From the NCBI GenBank assembly GCA_002347485.1, contig DDXM01000054.1, forward strand, positions 134 through 16,323: 16,190 nucleotides of DNA. Reading direction: 5' to 3'. The position numbers and the translations under genes are program-made. This DNA is from Anaerolineaceae bacterium UBA2260 (lineage in GTDB: Bacteria > Chloroflexota > Anaerolineae > Anaerolineales > Anaerolineaceae). Positions 1-7,438 of this stretch are shown here, one piece after another. Numbering within the stretch: position 1 is the first letter of the stretch; every line of letters starts with the position of its first letter. Under the pieces are notes generated by a model. The model was given only the letters and a program-made list of their open reading frames with translations, was not told the DNA's origin and made no database searches.

Positions 1-806
1 ACCTGGTAGGGGATCTCGGTGATGACAATCTGGAAGCGGTTGCCTTTCATCTCCTCGATGTGCGCCATTCCGCGCACCACAAATCTGCCGCGCCCGGTGG
101 TGTAAGCCTGCAAAATACTGTCGCGCCCCACGATCATCCCGCCGGTCGGAAAATCCGGTCCCTGGATATGGCGCATCAGCTCCTCAATCGATACCTCATC
201 GATCGTGTCATAATGATCAATCAGATGGGAAATGCCAGCTGCCAGTTCGCGCAGATTGTGGGGTGGGATGGAAGTGGCCATGCCCACTGCGATTCCGCTC
301 GAACCGTTGAGCAGCAGGTTTGGCAGGCGCGATGGCAGCACCGTGGGTTCCTGCAAAGAGCCATCAAAATTATCCACAAAATCGACCGTGTTCTTGTCAA
401 TATCCACCAGCATTTCTTCAGCGGCTGCGTGCAAACGCGCCTCTGTGTACCTCATCGCAGCGGGCGGGTCGCCGTCTACTGAACCAAAATTACCCTGGCC
501 ATCGATGAGCAGATAGCGCATTGAAAAGTCCTGCGCCATACGCGCCATCGCGTCGTAAACCGCTGAATCACCATGCGGGTGGTACTTACCCAGCACCTCA
601 CCCACGATTCTCGCAGATTTTTTATACGAAGCGTTTGAGCGCATGCCCATATCGAACATGGCGTAAAGAATGCGCCGGTGCACCGGCTTAAGTCCGTCCC
701 GCGCATCCGGGAGCGCGCGCGACACGATCACGCTCATCGCGTAATCGAGATAAGCGGACCGCATTTGCTCGTCGATATCTACCTGTTGTACTGTCCCAAA
801 ATCCAT
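1..806 (-). CDS. gyrA: DNA gyrase subunit A, N-terminal part (cut by left edge)
   Basis: The minus strand is open from the ATG at 806 to the window edge (268 codons plus 2 bases), so the C-terminal half lies outside. GyrA is the breakage-reunion subunit of the type II topoisomerase that introduces negative supercoils. Visible hallmarks: YLDYAMSVIVSRALPDARDG at about residues 19-38, PVHRRILYAM after it, the winged-helix segment HPHGDSAVYD at 76-85, and the catalytic tyrosine Y120 in AMRYTEAR. The quinolone-determining positions are Ser81 and Asp85, the wild-type (sensitive-type) residues. The motif LLNGSSGIAVGMATSIPPHN follows. A ribosome binding site GAGGAAGG (812-819, read on the minus strand) supports the start. 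ParC is the alternative; the N-terminal style and the RYT context favour GyrA, but the diagnostic C-terminal GyrA box is not in view. Confidence 0.95.
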   Translation of the reverse strand, partial: MDFGTVQQVDIDEQMRSAYLDYAMSVIVSRALPDARDGLKPVHRRILYAMFDMGMRSNASYKKSARIVGEVLGKYHPHGDSAVYDAMARMAQDFSMRYLLIDGQGNFGSVDGDPPAAMRYTEARLHAAAEEMLVDIDKNTVDFVDNFDGSLQEPTVLPSRLPNLLLNGSSGIAVGMATSIPPHNLRELAAGISHLIDHYDTIDEVSIEELMRHIQGPDFPTGGMIVGRDSILQAYTTGRGRFVVRGMAHIEEMKGNRFQIVITEIPYQ

Positions 807-837
807 GCTTACCTTCCTCGAAATAATTAACCGCTTG

Positions 838-843
838 ATTATA
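838..843 (-). promoter_or_regulatory. Candidate -10 element of the gyrA promoter
   Basis: Reading the minus strand, a perfect TATAAT lies 32-37 bases upstream of the gyrA ATG, which would give a short leader holding the GAGGAAGG ribosome binding site. I see no good -35 hexamer at 16-18 bases, so the assignment rests on the -10 alone. Confidence 0.35.
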
Positions 844-921
844 CCGCATCCCGATTTCCAGTCCGTTCACAAAGTTGTCCGGTGGTTCTTCCTTAATTAG
901 ATCTTATGCCTGCTTTTCTAC

Positions 922-947
922 CTTAACATTAATTTTCATAATTACAT
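922..947 (+). promoter_or_regulatory. Candidate PhoB/PhoP-type binding region upstream of pstS
   Basis: An AT-rich stretch carries three similar elements, TTAACAT (923), TTTTCAT (933) and ATTACAT (941), spaced 10 and 8 bases apart. They lie 27 bases or more upstream of a TATAAT that lacks a -35. Direct repeats of TT(A/T)ACA or CTTAACAT type in place of a -35 are the known layout of phosphate-starvation (PhoP/PhoB) promoters. The repeats are imperfect and the spacing is irregular, so this is a suggestion based mainly on position before a pst operon. Confidence 0.3.
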
Positions 948-973
948 TTCTGTCCCGTTGGCAAAAAGTATTT

Positions 974-979
974 TATAAT
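974..979 (+). promoter_or_regulatory. Candidate -10 element of the pst operon
   Basis: A perfect TATAAT ends 7 bases before the pstS ATG. No consensus -35 sits at 16-18 bases (the nearest hexamer, TTGGCA at 958, is only 10 bases away), which would suit an activator-dependent promoter. Transcription would begin at about 985-987, essentially at the start codon. Confidence 0.45.
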
Positions 980-986
980 CGTTACT

Positions 987-1877
987 ATGCGACGATTTTT
1001 AATCTTAAGCATTTTCGTTACAGTGCTCCTCATTTCAGGCTGTAATGGTCAAAACACTCCCTCGACTGAAACCACTCCCCCCGCATCAGTTGAATACATC
1101 GAAAACAAAGGATCTGACACCATCGTCAACCTCGCGCTGGCATGGGCGGAACGCTATCAGACGGTCAAACCGGAGGTGCGCATCTCGGTCACCGGCGGCG
1201 GTTCTGGCACCGGCATCACCGCGTTGATCAACGGCACAGTCGATATCGCCAACGCCTCACGCCAGATCAAGAGTGAAGAACAAGAAGCGGCGAAGGCAGC
1301 CGGTTACAACCCGCAGGAGTTCGTGATCGCACGCGACGCGATCGCCATCATCGTTCACCCCTCAAACCCGGTTGATCACCTTACCCTCGAACAACTTTCT
1401 AAGATTTACAAAGGCGAGATCACCAATTGGAGCGAACTCGGCGGCGAGGACCGCGAGATCGTCTGTCTTTCGCGGGAAACCAACTCCGGCACGCATGTGT
1501 ATTTCCTCGAGGCGGTTGTGCGCATGGGCAGTGGCGAGGATAAGTCTATTTTTACCGCCAATGCGCTGTTGCTGCCTTCCTCCGAAGGCATCATCGCCGA
1601 AGTGAAAGACAACCCCAACGCCATCGGCTATGACAGCCTGGGCTATATCACAGATGATGTGAAACTCGTGGCAGTCTCCTCTCTCGAGACCCCGGATATG
1701 TTCATCCTTCCGTCGCTAGAAACCGTCAATAATAACTCGTACCTGATCTCGCGTAATCTGTACATGTACACACTCGATGTTCCAACAGGCGCGGTGAAGG
1801 ATTACATGGATTGGATCCTTTCCGCTGAAGCGCAACAGATCGTGAGCGAATTAGGCTTTATACCGAACATTAATTGA
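987..1877 (+). CDS. pstS: Phosphate-binding lipoprotein PstS
   Basis: Periplasm-facing or extracytoplasmic phosphate receptor of the PstSCAB ABC transporter, 296 residues. The first 18 residues form a lipoprotein signal peptide (MRRF, then a hydrophobic run) ending in the lipobox ISGC with Cys19 as lipidation site, followed by a Thr/Pro-rich linker. The mature protein shows the PstS phosphate-contact loops: NKGSDT (40-45), GGGSGTG (70-76) and SRETNSGTH (162-170), the last typical of this family. No Shine-Dalgarno sequence precedes the ATG, and a TATAAT lies only 7 bases upstream, so translation may be leaderless. It is the first gene of pstSCAB, with pstC 12 bases downstream. Lipid anchoring suggests either a Gram-positive-like envelope or anchoring to a cytoplasmic membrane; the sequence does not decide. 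Confidence 0.95.
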   Translation: MRRFLILSIFVTVLLISGCNGQNTPSTETTPPASVEYIENKGSDTIVNLALAWAERYQTVKPEVRISVTGGGSGTGITALINGTVDIANASRQIKSEEQEAAKAAGYNPQEFVIARDAIAIIVHPSNPVDHLTLEQLSKIYKGEITNWSELGGEDREIVCLSRETNSGTHVYFLEAVVRMGSGEDKSIFTANALLLPSSEGIIAEVKDNPNAIGYDSLGYITDDVKLVAVSSLETPDMFILPSLETVNNNSYLISRNLYMYTLDVPTGAVKDYMDWILSAEAQQIVSELGFIPNIN

Positions 1878-1889
1878 CAAGGACATTGC

Positions 1890-2786
1890 ATGAGTAAAGC
1901 AAATCAAAAAGGAGGTCAGGTCATCAGCAGCGCGATCCGCATCACGGGCTACTCCAGTATCCTTTTCGTGCTGCTTATCCTGTTCTTCCTGCTGCGTGAA
2001 GGGCTGCCAGCCCTGGCCAGCACGCCCCTGAAAAGCCTTTTCAGCGTGCGCTGGTACCCGATCGAAGGGTATTTCGGCATCCTGCCGTTGATCCTCGGCA
2101 GCCTGCTCGTCACCATCGCGGCGACGCTCATCGCGCTTCCCTTCGGTATCGGTAGCGCGGTGTTTCTCTCCGAGGTCGCCCCGCCCTGGCTGTGTGACAT
2201 TCTCAAACCAATCATCGAGATCCTCGCCGGCATACCATCGGTTGTGCTTGGGTTTATCGGCATCCTGGTCTTCGCGCCCTTCATCCGCCGTTTTCTGGAC
2301 ATTCCCACCGGTCTCACCGCTTTCACCGGCGCAGTCCTGCTCGGCTTGATCTCGATTCCCACCATCGTATCCGTGGCTGAAGACGCTCTCAACACTGTGC
2401 CCAATTCCTACCGCCAGGCAGCGCTTGCGCTCGGCGCGACGGAATGGCAGACCATCTGGAATGTCACCCTGCCCGCCGCGAAGAGCGGCGTGCTCACCGC
2501 TGTGATGCTGGGTATCGGACGGTCAATGGGCGAGACCATGGCGGTGATGATGGTCACAGGCAACGCGCCGGTGTTACCCCTGCAACTCAATTCGCTCTTT
2601 CGACCGGTGAGAACGATGACCGCCACCATTGCCTCCGAAATGGGCGAGGTCGCGGCGGGCAGCCAGCACTATGAAGTGCTATTCTTCATCGGCATTGTTC
2701 TTTTCCTGCTTTCGCTGGTCATCAATATCAGCGCCAGTCTGGTCAGTACGCGCTCTCGCGGGCGCGCGGAAAGGCTGTTATCCTGA
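1890..2786 (+). CDS. pstC: Phosphate ABC transporter permease PstC
   Basis: Inner-membrane permease, 298 residues, which pairs with PstA to form the phosphate channel. About six hydrophobic segments are visible, the first near residues 20-37. The cytoplasmic EAA-type coupling loop begins near residue 174 (YRQAALALGATEWQTIW) and is followed by LPAAKSGVLTA and the PstC-typical GIGRSMGETMAVMMVTGN. The ribosome binding site AAGGA (1879-1883) lies 6 bases before the ATG. The stop codon TGA shares its final A with the pstA ATG, so the two permeases are translationally coupled and probably made in equal amounts. Confidence 0.95.
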   Translation: MSKANQKGGQVISSAIRITGYSSILFVLLILFFLLREGLPALASTPLKSLFSVRWYPIEGYFGILPLILGSLLVTIAATLIALPFGIGSAVFLSEVAPPWLCDILKPIIEILAGIPSVVLGFIGILVFAPFIRRFLDIPTGLTAFTGAVLLGLISIPTIVSVAEDALNTVPNSYRQAALALGATEWQTIWNVTLPAAKSGVLTAVMLGIGRSMGETMAVMMVTGNAPVLPLQLNSLFRPVRTMTATIASEMGEVAAGSQHYEVLFFIGIVLFLLSLVINISASLVSTRSRGRAERLLS

Positions 2787-3649
2787 TGAGCAGCACTGTC
2801 ATGGGCAAGGCAAAAACACTGCAGCGCATCGGGTTCAGCCTCCTTGGCCTCATCACCACTCTCACCGTCATTCCCATCATCGGGCTGGTGCTCTATATCG
2901 TGGTGAAGGGTGCTCCCGCCATAAGTTGGGAGTTCCTCAGCGCGATGCCCACCAACGGCATGCGCGAGGGGGGTATCCTGCCGGCGATCATCGGCACGCT
3001 CTACCTCACCCTGGGCACCGCAGTCTTTGCTGTTCCCCTGGGGGTTTTGGCAGGCATTTACCTGGCTGAATACGCCAAAGAAAGCCTGCTCACCCGCCTC
3101 ATTCGCATCGCCATCATCAACCTTGCGGGTATCCCTTCCGTGGTCTATGGACTATTCGGGCTGGGTCTTTTTGTGCTCTTCCTCAAGATGGGCACCAGCA
3201 TCCTCGCAGCGTCGCTCACGCTTTCCATCATGACCCTGCCCACCATCATCAGCACCACCGAAGAAGCGCTGCGCAGCGTGCCTAATTCCTTCCGCGTCGT
3301 CTCCACCTCGCTGGGAGCCAGCAAGTGGCAGACTGTGCGCCGCATCACCCTGCCCCAGGCGCTGCCTGGTATCGTCACAGGGGTCATCCTCGGGGTGGAA
3401 CGCGCCGCCGGAGAGACCGCCCCCATCCTTTTCACCGGCGCCACCTTCTTCCTTCCGCAGCTCCCGCACTCCCCGTTGGACGCCACCATGGCGCTTCCTT
3501 ACCACATCTTTATCATTTCCACGCAGATCCCCGGCATGCCCGTCCAGATCCAGTACGGCACGGTGGTGGTGCTGCTCGTTTTCGTGCTGGGCATGAACCT
3601 GATCGCCACGCTCATTCGTAACCGCGCGCGCAAGAACAGGCAATGGTGA
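2786..3649 (+). CDS. pstA: Phosphate ABC transporter permease PstA
   Basis: Second permease of the Pst system, 287 residues. A membrane segment lies at about residues 12-38, followed by the PstA-like stretch AMPTNGMREGGILPAIIGTL and further hydrophobic helices. The EAA loop begins near residue 169 (FRVVSTSLGASKWQTVRR), followed by LPQALPGIVTGVILG and the family hallmark ERAAGETAPILFTG. The start overlaps the pstC stop by one base; a second Met at residue 6 is possible, but the coupled ATG is preferred. pstB begins 2 bases after the stop. Confidence 0.95.
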   Translation: MSSTVMGKAKTLQRIGFSLLGLITTLTVIPIIGLVLYIVVKGAPAISWEFLSAMPTNGMREGGILPAIIGTLYLTLGTAVFAVPLGVLAGIYLAEYAKESLLTRLIRIAIINLAGIPSVVYGLFGLGLFVLFLKMGTSILAASLTLSIMTLPTIISTTEEALRSVPNSFRVVSTSLGASKWQTVRRITLPQALPGIVTGVILGVERAAGETAPILFTGATFFLPQLPHSPLDATMALPYHIFIISTQIPGMPVQIQYGTVVVLLVFVLGMNLIATLIRNRARKNRQW

Positions 3650-3650
3650 T

Positions 3651-4409
3651 GTGATGAAAGAATTCATCATCCGCAACCTGTCGGTCAAATACTCCGACGA
3701 TAACGAGAGTTTGAGAAACGTCTCCATCGAGATCGAAGCCAGGGCGATCACGGTCCTTTTCGGCCCCGCTGGCGGTGGTAAATCCACCTTCCTAAGGGTG
3801 CTAAACAGATTGAATGACCTGGCCGACCTCAAAGAAATGAAGGGCGAAGTTCTCTTCCAGGATCAAAATATCCTCGATCCGCAAACTGACGTGATCAACC
3901 TGCGCCGCAAGATCGGCATGGTCTTCTCGCGCCCGGTTCCCCTGCCGCTTTCGATTTACGACAACGTGGCTTATGGTCTGGTGATGGCCGGAGAGCACGA
4001 TCGCGAAAAATTGGATGAGGGTGTGGAAAAAGCTTTGAAACAGGCCTTCTTATGGGATGAGGTACACGATCGCCTCAAGGATTCCGCGTACAGCCTGTCC
4101 GGTGGGCAGCAACAGCGCGTCTGCCTGGCGCGGGTGCTGGCGCTCGAACCGCAGGTCATCCTGTTGGACGAACCCACCTCAGCGCTCGACCCGATCGTGA
4201 CCGCGAACATAGAGGAAATGCTGCGCGAGTTGAAAAAGCAGTACACCATCATCATCGCCCCACACAACGTGCAGCAGGCCGCCCGCGTAGCAGACTACGC
4301 CGCGTTCTTCCTGATGGGAGAACTCATCGAATACGGCAGCGGCATAGACCTTTTCACGGTTCCTAAAGACCAGCGCACCTCAGATTATGTGACCGGCAGG
4401 TTTGGTTAA
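3651..4409 (+). CDS. pstB: Phosphate ABC transporter ATP-binding protein PstB
   Basis: Cytoplasmic ATPase that powers phosphate import, 252 residues. Walker A is GPAGGGKST (38-46), the ABC signature LSGGQQQR begins at 149, Walker B ends in LLDEP (171-175), followed by TSALDP. PstB-specific stretches include LNRLNDLADL after Walker A, LSIYDNVAYG, and NVQQAARVADYAAFF after the switch histidine His205. Deviations from usual PstB: GPSGCGKST is changed to GPAGGGKST, the Q-loop glutamine expected in VFQ(K/R)P is Ser93 (VFSRP), and the H-loop reads APHN instead of THN. I kept the GTG at 3651; the ATG at 3654 is an equally plausible start and changes one residue. No phoU follows; the operon ends at the hairpin after the stop. 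Confidence 0.93.
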   Translation: MMKEFIIRNLSVKYSDDNESLRNVSIEIEARAITVLFGPAGGGKSTFLRVLNRLNDLADLKEMKGEVLFQDQNILDPQTDVINLRRKIGMVFSRPVPLPLSIYDNVAYGLVMAGEHDREKLDEGVEKALKQAFLWDEVHDRLKDSAYSLSGGQQQRVCLARVLALEPQVILLDEPTSALDPIVTANIEEMLRELKKQYTIIIAPHNVQQAARVADYAAFFLMGELIEYGSGIDLFTVPKDQRTSDYVTGRFG

Positions 4410-4413
4410 AAAA

Positions 4414-4438
4414 GAGACCTTTCAGTTAGAAGGGTCTC
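4414..4438. terminator. Hairpin terminator between convergent operons
   Basis: A 10-bp stem (GAGACCTTTC paired with GAAGGGTCTC, one G-U pair) closes a 5-base loop AGTTA. It starts 4 bases after the pstB stop and ends 20 bases before the stop of the [2Fe-2S] subunit on the other strand. The A-run at 4408-4413 becomes a run of six U on the minus strand right after the stem, so it is a strong intrinsic terminator for the molybdenum hydroxylase operon. On the plus strand only a weak T-rich tail (GTCGTATTTATTT) follows, so termination of pst transcription there may be partial. Confidence 0.8.
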
Positions 4439-4458
4439 GTCGTATTTATTTGGTTGCG

Positions 4459-4935
4459 CTACTTACGTTCCTGGAGTAACTTTTGCGCCATCAGCGCGCC
4501 GTCGCGGATCGGTTCATAACCTGTACAGCGGCACAGGTGCTTGTTGAGCGCAGTCTCCATCTCAGTCTGAGAAGCTTCCGGTTTCTCTTCCAACAATCCG
4601 TAAAGTTCCATCACGATTCCCGGCGTGCAGAACCCGCATTGGATGGCGCCGGATTCAGAAATCGCTTTCTGGATGGGATGCAGCTCGGTGCCCTTCGCCA
4701 GACCTTCCACCGTCAGCACGTCCGCGCCTTCAATGCGCTTGACCGGCAAATTGCAGCTCTTAACCGCCTTGCCGTTCACCACGATGGTGCATGTGCCGCA
4801 GGTGGAGTTATCACACCCGTGCTTGGTGCCGGTGAGGTTCAACACCTCGCGAATCACATCCAGCACCATCATTTCCGCTTCCGCCTCGACGGTGGTCGGT
4901 TTGCCATTGATCGTAAAACTAATTTTCTCTAACAT
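4459..4935 (-). CDS. Molybdenum hydroxylase [2Fe-2S] subunit (CoxS/XdhC-type small subunit)
   Basis: Electron-transfer subunit of the xanthine dehydrogenase/CO dehydrogenase/aldehyde oxidase family, 158 residues, the usual length for the stand-alone small subunit. The N-terminal plant-type ferredoxin cluster has Cys41, 46, 49 and 61 (GCDNSTCGTCTIVVNGK). The C-terminal helical domain has the second cluster with Cys100 and 103 (QCGFCTPGIVM) and Cys135 and 137 (HLCRCTGYEPI). Both [2Fe-2S] clusters therefore look intact. It lies 2 bases after the stop of the large subunit and has a ribosome binding site AGGAG inside the end of that gene. In the family, electrons flow from the molybdenum site through these clusters to FAD on a medium subunit, which is not encoded here. 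The substrate cannot be deduced from this subunit. Confidence 0.93.
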   Translation of the reverse strand: MLEKISFTINGKPTTVEAEAEMMVLDVIREVLNLTGTKHGCDNSTCGTCTIVVNGKAVKSCNLPVKRIEGADVLTVEGLAKGTELHPIQKAISESGAIQCGFCTPGIVMELYGLLEEKPEASQTEMETALNKHLCRCTGYEPIRDGALMAQKLLQERK

Positions 4936-4937
4936 TC

Positions 4938-7259
4938 TTATTTCTCCTGCCTGGCTTCCAGGGCTTTCTTCATCACGTCAGGGGTAATGGGGATTTCAAA
5001 GAAGTCGATGCCGACTGCGTCGTAGATCGCGTTCATTATCGCAGGAGCCGGACCGATAACCGAATGCTCGCCGATGCCGCGGGCGCCGAAAGGACCTACC
5101 GCGTCCGGAGTCTCGATGAACTCGATATCCATCGGCACGGCTTCCTTGTAGGTCGGGATGTGATATTTGAACATGTGCGGGTTCTTGATCTTCCCGTCCT
5201 GGTCAAATTCCAGCTTCTCGTACAGGGTCGCGCCGATGGCCATGGTCACGCCGCCCAGCACCGAACCACGGATCTGGCGCGGGTTGATCACCTGCCCCAC
5301 ATCGAACACCGAGGTGAAGTTATCCACGATGATCTTGCCGGTCTTCTTTTCAATGCGGATCTCAGCGGCGGTCGCGCCGAAGGTGTAGTTTACCCCCAGG
5401 CTGCCCTGCCCGTTCTCGTCCGGGTTGGCATACCTCGGCAGGCGCGCGTCGGAGACCGCGTGCGCATACTCGCCGATGGTGATGCCGTCGGAGGTAATGT
5501 ACCCGCGGCTCAGGTCTGCCACCGCCACGCGGATATCTGGATCATTGCGCAGGTAAACATACTCGCCGTTATACTCGAGATAATCCACGTCGGTCTTGAG
5601 CACCTGCGCGGCGGTACTTTTCACCACCGCGATCAGTTTATCCGCCGCGCGGATGATGGCGCGCCCGCCCTGGGTGGTGAACATCGAACCGATCGTCTGC
5701 CATTCGTAGGGGCTGTACTGCGTGTCGATCTCGGTATATACGCGGATTTTTTCAGGTGGGATCTGCAACGCTTCAGCCGCCACCTGTCGTACCACCGTGC
5801 GTAGTCCCTGGCCTACTTCCGCGCCGCCCATGCTCACCGTCACGCTGCCATCGTTGTTCAATTTCATGTAGCAACCCTTGGTGGAGAATGGCGCGCCCTT
5901 GGGTGATTTCATCGCGGCGGCGAAGCCGCGCCCATAGTAGTAATTCTCATCCTCTTTTGGCTTGGCCTTGCTGAACACCTTTTCCTTGACCATGTTCGAG
6001 CAGGTGACAATGTCGCCATGGGATTTCCACATCTTCTCACCCAGCGCGTTGACCTTGCCTTCGACCAGGTAATTCATCTCGCGCAACTTGATGGGATCCA
6101 TGTTCAGCTTTCGCGCTAGAAGGTCCATCATACGCTCGGTCGCGATCTGGGCTTCCTGGTGACCGTAGCCGCGGTAAGCGCCCACCGCCGGTGTGTTGGT
6201 GTACACGGTGTAGCCAATGAGATCGCAATGATCGAATTCGTAAGGGCCTGCGGAGTTGTGCGTGGCAGCGATGGTGATATTCACCGCGGTGTCGGCGTAC
6301 GCGCCGCCGGAGTGGATGACCTCATTCTGGATCGCCACCAGCTTGCCATCCTTGCTTGCCCCGATCTTCATGCGCGAGCGGATGCCATGCGCGATCAGCG
6401 TAGAGGTGAAATCCTCCTGCCTGGTTGCCACCCACTTGACCGGGTGACCCGGCACGAAGCTGGCGATCCACGCCACGGTCTGCTCGACGGTGATGTCGGA
6501 TTTATATCCGAAGCAACCACCAATATCCGGGATACGCACGCGCACATCGGAAACCGGGATTTCGTAAGAGTGCGCCAGGTCTTCGCGGATAATGAACGGG
6601 CAAATGGAGGATGACCACACTTCAATGGTGTTGTCCTCTTTAAACCAGACGATCGAACCGTGCGGCTCGATGGCGGTGCAGGAGCCGTGCGGGTAATTGA
6701 ATTCCGCTTCCACGATCACTTCGGCTTCCTTGAACCCCTCCACGCCCTTACCTTTTTTCAGGTGGTAAGTGTGCGCGATATTGGTGCCCGGGGTAGGTTT
6801 GAGCGTGGGCAAGTGCCAGTATTCGCCATTCTCTTTGTGAATAAGCACCGCGTCGGGCTTCATCGCGTCGCGCGCGTCGATGTAGACTGGCAGAGGTTTG
6901 TATTGCACTTTGATTTTTTCAAGCGCGGCTTCGGCGTGCGCGAGGGTATCCGCGATGACCGCTGCGACCGGTTCGCCGATATAGCGCACCTTCTCGATCG
7001 CCATCGGCACCAGGTCTCTGATATTGTCCCCATAGTGATAATGACAGCCCTTGCCGGTGACCACCTTCACCACGCCTGGCATCCTTTCTGCTTCCGCGGT
7101 GTCGATGCTGACGATCTCCGCATGGGCGTACTCGGGCCGTAGGATGGCTGCGTGCAGCATCCCCGGGATGCGGATGTCATCCAGGTAAACCGCTTTCCCG
7201 GTCACCTTGCTGATCGCGTCCGGCCGATTGTAACTTTTACCGAGATATTTGAACTTCAT
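4938..7259 (-). CDS. Molybdenum hydroxylase molybdopterin-binding large subunit
   Basis: Catalytic subunit of the xanthine dehydrogenase/aldehyde oxidase/CO dehydrogenase family, about 773 residues, near the usual stand-alone size. The N-terminal domain is typical: RPDAISKVTGKAVYLDD, then RPEYAHAEIVSIDT and YIGEPVAAV. Molybdopterin-binding regions include GGCFGYKSD, AVGAYRGYGHQEAQ, GGAEVGQGL and PFGARGIGEHSV; the Glu in the last is the expected base catalyst near residue 731. The AYRGYG loop lacks the Cys-containing CoxL loop (AYRCSFR), so a true aerobic CO dehydrogenase is unlikely. Xanthine, nicotinate, aldehyde or hydroxybenzoyl-CoA-like substrates stay open. I chose the ATG at 7259, since AAAGGAG lies just before it; an in-frame ATG at 7277 would add 6 residues but has no clear ribosome binding site. 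It leads a two-gene operon. Confidence 0.92.
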   Translation of the reverse strand: MKFKYLGKSYNRPDAISKVTGKAVYLDDIRIPGMLHAAILRPEYAHAEIVSIDTAEAERMPGVVKVVTGKGCHYHYGDNIRDLVPMAIEKVRYIGEPVAAVIADTLAHAEAALEKIKVQYKPLPVYIDARDAMKPDAVLIHKENGEYWHLPTLKPTPGTNIAHTYHLKKGKGVEGFKEAEVIVEAEFNYPHGSCTAIEPHGSIVWFKEDNTIEVWSSSICPFIIREDLAHSYEIPVSDVRVRIPDIGGCFGYKSDITVEQTVAWIASFVPGHPVKWVATRQEDFTSTLIAHGIRSRMKIGASKDGKLVAIQNEVIHSGGAYADTAVNITIAATHNSAGPYEFDHCDLIGYTVYTNTPAVGAYRGYGHQEAQIATERMMDLLARKLNMDPIKLREMNYLVEGKVNALGEKMWKSHGDIVTCSNMVKEKVFSKAKPKEDENYYYGRGFAAAMKSPKGAPFSTKGCYMKLNNDGSVTVSMGGAEVGQGLRTVVRQVAAEALQIPPEKIRVYTEIDTQYSPYEWQTIGSMFTTQGGRAIIRAADKLIAVVKSTAAQVLKTDVDYLEYNGEYVYLRNDPDIRVAVADLSRGYITSDGITIGEYAHAVSDARLPRYANPDENGQGSLGVNYTFGATAAEIRIEKKTGKIIVDNFTSVFDVGQVINPRQIRGSVLGGVTMAIGATLYEKLEFDQDGKIKNPHMFKYHIPTYKEAVPMDIEFIETPDAVGPFGARGIGEHSVIGPAPAIMNAIYDAVGIDFFEIPITPDVMKKALEARQEK

Positions 7260-7438
7260 TCCTTGCTCCTTTACCATTAGTTTTGCTCAGAGTTTGGAAA
7301 AATCTGCCATGATAATCGTCCATATATGGTAACCAAAAAACCGCCTGGAATCAAGCATGAAGGGAAATTTATCATGTAAATTAGGAACAATAGCAGAGGA
7401 TAAGTCTGACGTCTCAGGGTTGTGATAGGATATTATCG
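7260..7438. other. Divergent intergenic region
   Basis: This AT-richer 179-base gap separates the molybdenum hydroxylase operon (leftward) from the DUF1801-like gene (rightward). Besides the leftward promoter and the palindrome at 7320-7329, I see no small ORF with a good ribosome binding site, no RNA gene and no terminator. A promoter for the rightward gene is not clear: TATTAT at 7431 is too close to the ATG to serve it. Confidence 0.5.
7326..7354 (-). promoter_or_regulatory. Candidate promoter of the molybdenum hydroxylase operon
   Basis: On the minus strand TTGATT (7354-7349) and TACCAT (7331-7326) are separated by exactly 17 bases. Each matches the sigma-70 consensus at 4 of 6 positions. 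The leader to the ATG at 7259 would be about 60 bases. A 10-bp palindrome CCATATATGG (7320-7329) overlaps the -10 and could be an operator or chance. Confidence 0.4.

Noticed and set aside
60..516. Two overlapping plus-strand open frames near the left edge
   Set aside because: They are shadows of gyrA, which is read on the minus strand through the edge and matches GyrA throughout.
3152..3832. Minus-strand open frame of 226 codons across the pstA/pstB junction
   Set aside because: It spans two well-supported genes on the opposite strand, and has low-complexity Gly/Glu/Asp/His-rich content and no domain.
5064..5804. Plus-strand open frame of 246 codons opposite the molybdopterin subunit
   Set aside because: Antisense shadow; the protein on the other strand has strong family motifs over this whole span.
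7260..7277. Upstream ATG at 7277 for the molybdopterin subunit
   Set aside because: The strong AAAGGAG lies between this ATG and the one at 7259, so it can only serve the latter.
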